Program-made: the position numbers and the translations under genes
Shown here: positions 33,513 to 36,648 of the stretch, piece after piece
Layout: each line of letters starts with the position of its first letter
Position numbering within the stretch: the stretch's first letter is position 1
Notes under the pieces: model-generated
Databases searched by the model: none
Told to the model about the DNA's origin: nothing
What the model saw: the letters and a program-made list of their open reading frames with translations, nothing else
NCBI GenBank assembly: GCA_019747795.1
Contig: JAIEQK010000200.1
Location: 1-36,648 of the forward strand
From: Gammaproteobacteria bacterium
GTDB lineage: Bacteria; Pseudomonadota; Gammaproteobacteria; Ga0077536
Length of the DNA: 36,648 nucleotides
Direction: 5' to 3'

Positions 33513-35147
33513 ATGCCGAAGAAGATGTTGTTCGATGACGAGGCGCGCGCTGCGCTGGGGCGCGGCGTGGAGGCCCTGACCCGGGCCGTGCAGTGCACCC
33601 TCGGCCCCAAGGGCGGCAACGCGATCATCGACGTGCCCATCGGCACGCCGCTGGTGTCGCGGGACGGTGTCAGCATCGCCGCCGAGATCGAACTGCCGGA
33701 TCGCTTCGAGAACATGGGCGCGCAGGTGGTGCGCGAGGTCTCGAAGAAGACCAACGAGGTGGCGGGGGACGGCACCACCACCGCGACCGTGCTGGCCAAC
33801 GCGTTGGTGCAGGAGGGCTTCAAGGCGCTGGCCGCGGGACGCTCGGCCTTCGATCTCGTGAACGGCATGAATGCCGCCGCCGAGGCGGTGGTGGCGGCGC
33901 TTAAGGCCGCCGCGACGCCGGTGGCGAAGATCGACGGCGCGGCGACCGCGGTCGCGATCATCGCGGCCAATGACGAGCACACCGGGCGCATGGTGGCGGA
34001 GGCGCTCGAGAGCGTCGGGCCGACCGGCATCGTCACGGTCGACATCGGCCTCACGGTCGAGACCACGCTGGAAGTGGTGGAGGGCGCGTCCTACGAGCGC
34101 GGCTACGTCTCGCACCACATGGTGAACGACATCGACAACATGGAGGCGCATCTCGAGGACGCGCTGGTGCTGCTCACCAATCACCCGCTGCGTGACGCGG
34201 ACGACGTGGCCAAGCTGCGCGCCCTGTCCAACGAGGCGGGTCGGCCGCTGCTGGTGATCGCGGACGAGTACGCCACCCAGGCGGTCGCGGCCCTGCTCGA
34301 CACCCGCGCCGGGCACCCCATCGTCGCGGTGCATCCGCCGGAATACGGCAAGTGGCGCCAGGCGATGCTCGAGGACATGGCGGTCATGACCGGCGGCCGG
34401 GTGTTCGTGAAGGAGCTCGGCAGCCACTACCGCGACGCGACGCAGGCCGATCTCGGCCGCGCGCGGCGGGTCAAGGTGTCGGCGAACAGCACGGTGATCT
34501 CGGGCGGCGCGGGTGACGCGGCGCAGATCCGCGCGCGCATGGAGCAGGTGCGGCGTCAGCTCGCGGCCAATGAGGTGCTGATCGAGCAGGACAAGTTCAG
34601 CGAGCGGCTCGCCAAGCTGTCCGGCGGCATCGCGGTGATCCACGCCGGCGGCGCGACCCCGGTCGAGCAGAAGCGCCGCGCGCAGATGATCGAAGACGCC
34701 CTGAACGCGACCCGCGCCGCGGTGCAGGAGGGTGTGGTGCCGGGCGGCGGCACCGCGTTGATCCGCACCTTGCCGGTCATCGACGAGGTGGTGGCGCGCC
34801 TCGAGGGCACCGCGCGCGAAGGCGCCGAAGTCCTGAAGCGCGCGGTGCTGCGGCCGCTCGCCGTCATCGCGCGGAACAGCGGCGTGGATCCCCAGGGCGT
34901 GATCGAGCGCGTGCTCGGCGCCAGGGGCGCGACCGGCTACAACGCACGCACGGGTGAACTGGTCGACATGCTCACAGCCGGCGTCATGGACCCGGTCAAG
35001 GTCACCTACACGGCGCTGCAGAACGCGCTCTCGGTGGCGTCGCTGATCCTCACCGCCCAGACGCTGATCGCGGACCTCGGTGACGACGAGGATCCGACCG
35101 CCGGCCCGGCGCGCGGCGGCGGCGCGGAAAAGTACGGCATGCGGTGA
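33513..35147 (+). CDS. mimG: divergent GroEL-type chaperonin (MimG-like), monooxygenase-linked
   Basis: 544 residues, full GroEL length. ATPase parts are kept: TLGPKGGN (Arg to Gly compared with GRN), SRDGVS (Asp51), [11 protein letters not shown] (85-95), [25 protein letters not shown]. The apical domain is diverged and the C-terminal GGM tail of housekeeping GroEL is missing; it ends in [10 protein letters not shown]. No groES is next to it. In mycobacteria and rhodococci a chaperonin after the monooxygenase genes is needed to fold the alpha subunit, so the same role is likely here. The ribosome-binding site is weak. An NRAMP gene follows after 13 nt. Confidence 0.9.
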   Translation: MPKKMLFDDEARAALGRGVEALTRAVQCTLGPKGGNAIIDVPIGTPLVSRDGVSIAAEIELPDRFENMGAQVVREVSKKTNEVAGDGTTTATVLANALVQEGFKALAAGRSAFDLVNGMNAAAEAVVAALKAAATPVAKIDGAATAVAIIAANDEHTGRMVAEALESVGPTGIVTVDIGLTVETTLEVVEGASYERGYVSHHMVNDIDNMEAHLEDALVLLTNHPLRDADDVAKLRALSNEAGRPLLVIADEYATQAVAALLDTRAGHPIVAVHPPEYGKWRQAMLEDMAVMTGGRVFVKELGSHYRDATQADLGRARRVKVSANSTVISGGAGDAAQIRARMEQVRRQLAANEVLIEQDKFSERLAKLSGGIAVIHAGGATPVEQKRRAQMIEDALNATRAAVQEGVVPGGGTALIRTLPVIDEVVARLEGTAREGAEVLKRAVLRPLAVIARNSGVDPQGVIERVLGARGATGYNARTGELVDMLTAGVMDPVKVTYTALQNALSVASLILTAQTLIADLGDDEDPTAGPARGGGAEKYGMR

Positions 35148-35160
35148 GGAAGCACGGACC

Positions 35161-36516
35161 ATGAGTGCGAACGAGTCGTCGTTGGGTTTCGAGACGGGGT
35201 GGCGCACTGCAAGGCGGGCGAGCTCCCTGCCCGAGGTGTTTCGTTCCATTCGCGTACCGCGGGACGCCGGTGTCGCGCGACGGATGCTGGCCTTCGCCGG
35301 TCCGGGCTACCTGGTCGCGGTGGGCTACATGGACCCGGGCAACTGGGCGACCGCCATCGCCGGCGGTTCGGCCTTCGGCTACACCCTGCTGTCGGTGGTG
35401 ATGCTGGCCAACCTGATGGCCATCGTGCTGCAGTCCCTGTCTGCGCGGCTCGGCATCGTGACCGGGCGGGATCTCGCCCAGGCCTGCCGCGACCACTACT
35501 CGCCGCCGGTGGCGTTTTCGCTGTGGATGCTGGCGGAACTCGCGGTGTGCGCGACCGATCTCGCCGAGATCATCGGCACCGCCATCGCGCTCAACCTGCT
35601 GTTCGACATTCCGCTGCTGCTCGGCGTGATCCTGACCGTGGCCGATGTGCTGCTGATCCTGCTCTTGCAGGCGCGTGGCTTCCGCTACATGGAGGCGCTG
35701 ATCGTCTCGCTGATGGTGATCATCGGCGGCAGTCTCGGCTACGAGGTGCTGCTCGCGTCGCCCGAGTGGTCGCAAGTCGCCGCGGGCTTCCTGCCCTCGA
35801 CCGCGGTGCTCGAGAACCCGCAGATGCTCTACATCGCCATCGGCATCCTGGGCGCCACGGTCATGCCGCACAATCTGTACCTGCACTCGGCCCTGGTGCA
35901 GACCCGTGACTTCGACACCAGCGTCGAGGGCCGGCGCCAGGCGGTGCGCTACGCGACCATCGATTCGACGGTCGCGCTCTTGATCGCGCTGCTGATCAAC
36001 GCCGCCATCCTCATCGTCGCCGCCGCCACCTTCCACACCTCGGGCCACACGGACATCACCGAGATCCAGGAAGCGCACCACATGCTGACGCCGCTCCTGG
36101 GCGCGACCGCGGCGAGCGTGCTGTTCGCCGTCGCGCTGCTCGCCTCGGGGCAGAACTCGACCATCACCGGCACCCTGACCGGCCAGATAGTCATGGAGGG
36201 CTTCCTCGACATCCACCTCTCGCCCTGGCTGCGGCGGCTGATCACACGGCTCATCGCCGTGGTGCCGGCGGTGCTGGTGACGCTGTACTACGGCAGCTCA
36301 GGGACCGCCCAGCTGCTGGTGCTGTCGCAGGTGATCCTGAGCCTGCAACTGCCCTTCGCGGTCATCCCCCTGGTCAAGTTCACCAGCGACCGCGCCAAGA
36401 TGGGCGAACTCGTCACGCCGCGCTGGCTGACCTTCATCGCCTGGGGCCTGACCGCGATCATCATCGGGTTGAACGTGAAGCTGATCGGCGACGCGGTGGT
36501 GGGGTTCTTCGCGTAA
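35161..36516 (+). CDS. NRAMP-family divalent metal transporter
   Basis: 451 residues with eleven or so hydrophobic spans. Metal-site motifs are present: DPGN in helix 1 (Asp58, Asn61) and MPHN in helix 6 (Met235), with the conserved Ala-x-x-Met pattern (GATVMPHN). It would import Mn(II) or Fe(II) with protons across the inner membrane. The N-terminal 40 residues are hydrophilic and cytoplasmic. It is only 13 nt behind the chaperonin gene and so is probably part of the monooxygenase transcript, where metal supply for the diiron centre is an attractive but unproven role. Confidence 0.93.
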   Translation: MSANESSLGFETGWRTARRASSLPEVFRSIRVPRDAGVARRMLAFAGPGYLVAVGYMDPGNWATAIAGGSAFGYTLLSVVMLANLMAIVLQSLSARLGIVTGRDLAQACRDHYSPPVAFSLWMLAELAVCATDLAEIIGTAIALNLLFDIPLLLGVILTVADVLLILLLQARGFRYMEALIVSLMVIIGGSLGYEVLLASPEWSQVAAGFLPSTAVLENPQMLYIAIGILGATVMPHNLYLHSALVQTRDFDTSVEGRRQAVRYATIDSTVALLIALLINAAILIVAAATFHTSGHTDITEIQEAHHMLTPLLGATAASVLFAVALLASGQNSTITGTLTGQIVMEGFLDIHLSPWLRRLITRLIAVVPAVLVTLYYGSSGTAQLLVLSQVILSLQLPFAVIPLVKFTSDRAKMGELVTPRWLTFIAWGLTAIIIGLNVKLIGDAVVGFFA

Positions 36517-36540
36517 TTGTCGACCGCACTCCCTCCGTCA

Positions 36541-36558
36541 CCCTCGCGAACGCAAGGG
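36541..36558 (+). terminator. weak terminator-like hairpin after the NRAMP gene
   Basis: CCCTCGCGAACGCAAGGG folds as CCCT/AGGG plus GCG/CGC with one C-A mismatch; no T-tract follows. It is 24 nt after the NRAMP stop. Confidence 0.3.
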
Positions 36559-36621
36559 CTCATCGGCGCTGGTCAGCGGCAACGTGGCCTGAAGCCCACT
36601 CGCATTGCGCGAAGCCGATGG

Positions 36622-36641
36622 ATTCCTGCTTGCGCAGGAAT
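36622..36641. repeat. small palindrome of dispersed-repeat type
   Basis: ATTCCTGC and GCAGGAAT flank the loop TTGC. The sequence resembles a palindrome found scattered between genes in many Pseudomonadota. Only one copy is in the window, so the repeat nature is from general knowledge. Confidence 0.4.
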
Positions 36642-36648
36642 GACGGGG

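Overview
The window is about 36.6 kb of GC-rich, densely coding DNA. Everything recognisable fits a member of the Pseudomonadota, most likely an environmental gammaproteobacterium with broad catabolic ability. The signs are complete bacterial selA-selB-selC genes, an exosortase-type C-terminal signal, Tat and Sec exports, REP-like palindromes, and many acyl-CoA, flavin and molybdenum enzymes. No rRNA is present, so this placement is inference.

Layout. (1) 1-4124, minus strand: a long-chain-type acyl-CoA dehydrogenase, a small Tat-exported protein, and two tandem flavoproteins of the vanillyl-alcohol oxidase / 4-cresol dehydrogenase family; the second runs off the left edge. (2) 4192-6278: a lipoprotein, then a luciferase-like oxidoreductase and a PaaI-type thioesterase on the plus strand, closed by a REP-like palindrome pair. 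(3) 6410-8804: an orphan 336-residue protein, a 23-codon ORF with a near-perfect Shine-Dalgarno sequence and its own terminator, and two small secreted proteins. (4) 8913-15228, minus strand: a fused double acyl-CoA dehydrogenase followed by a three-subunit molybdenum hydroxylase and a MoaD/ThiS-like protein. (5) 15344-21012, plus strand: a crotonase, selA, selB, a serine hydrolase, a second REP-like cluster and tRNA-Sec. (6) 21058-25254: an SRAP (HMCES/YedK) protein, a DUF6607-like exported protein and a long HAF-repeat surface protein with a C-terminal sorting signal. (7) 25479-28916: a GMC oxidoreductase with its Tat-exported small subunit, a pentapeptide-repeat protein and a small helical protein. 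(8) 29081-36516, plus strand: a complete soluble diiron monooxygenase operon of the propane/phenol type (alpha, reductase, beta, coupling protein), a divergent GroEL and an NRAMP metal transporter.

How they may work together. The diiron monooxygenase would hydroxylate a small alkane, ketone or phenol; the dedicated chaperonin probably folds the alpha subunit, and the NRAMP transporter may supply metal. The nearby GMC dehydrogenase could oxidise the alcohol product, though it lies on the opposite strand and two genes away. The selA-selB-selC set implies a selenoprotein elsewhere; none is visible here.

Points I consider most worth checking are the 23-codon gene at 7545-7616, the tRNA-Sec with an apparent 12-bp acceptor/T helix, the terminator-like hairpin inside the monooxygenase operon, a nested hairpin upstream of the pentapeptide-repeat gene, and the monooxygenase-chaperonin-transporter island.
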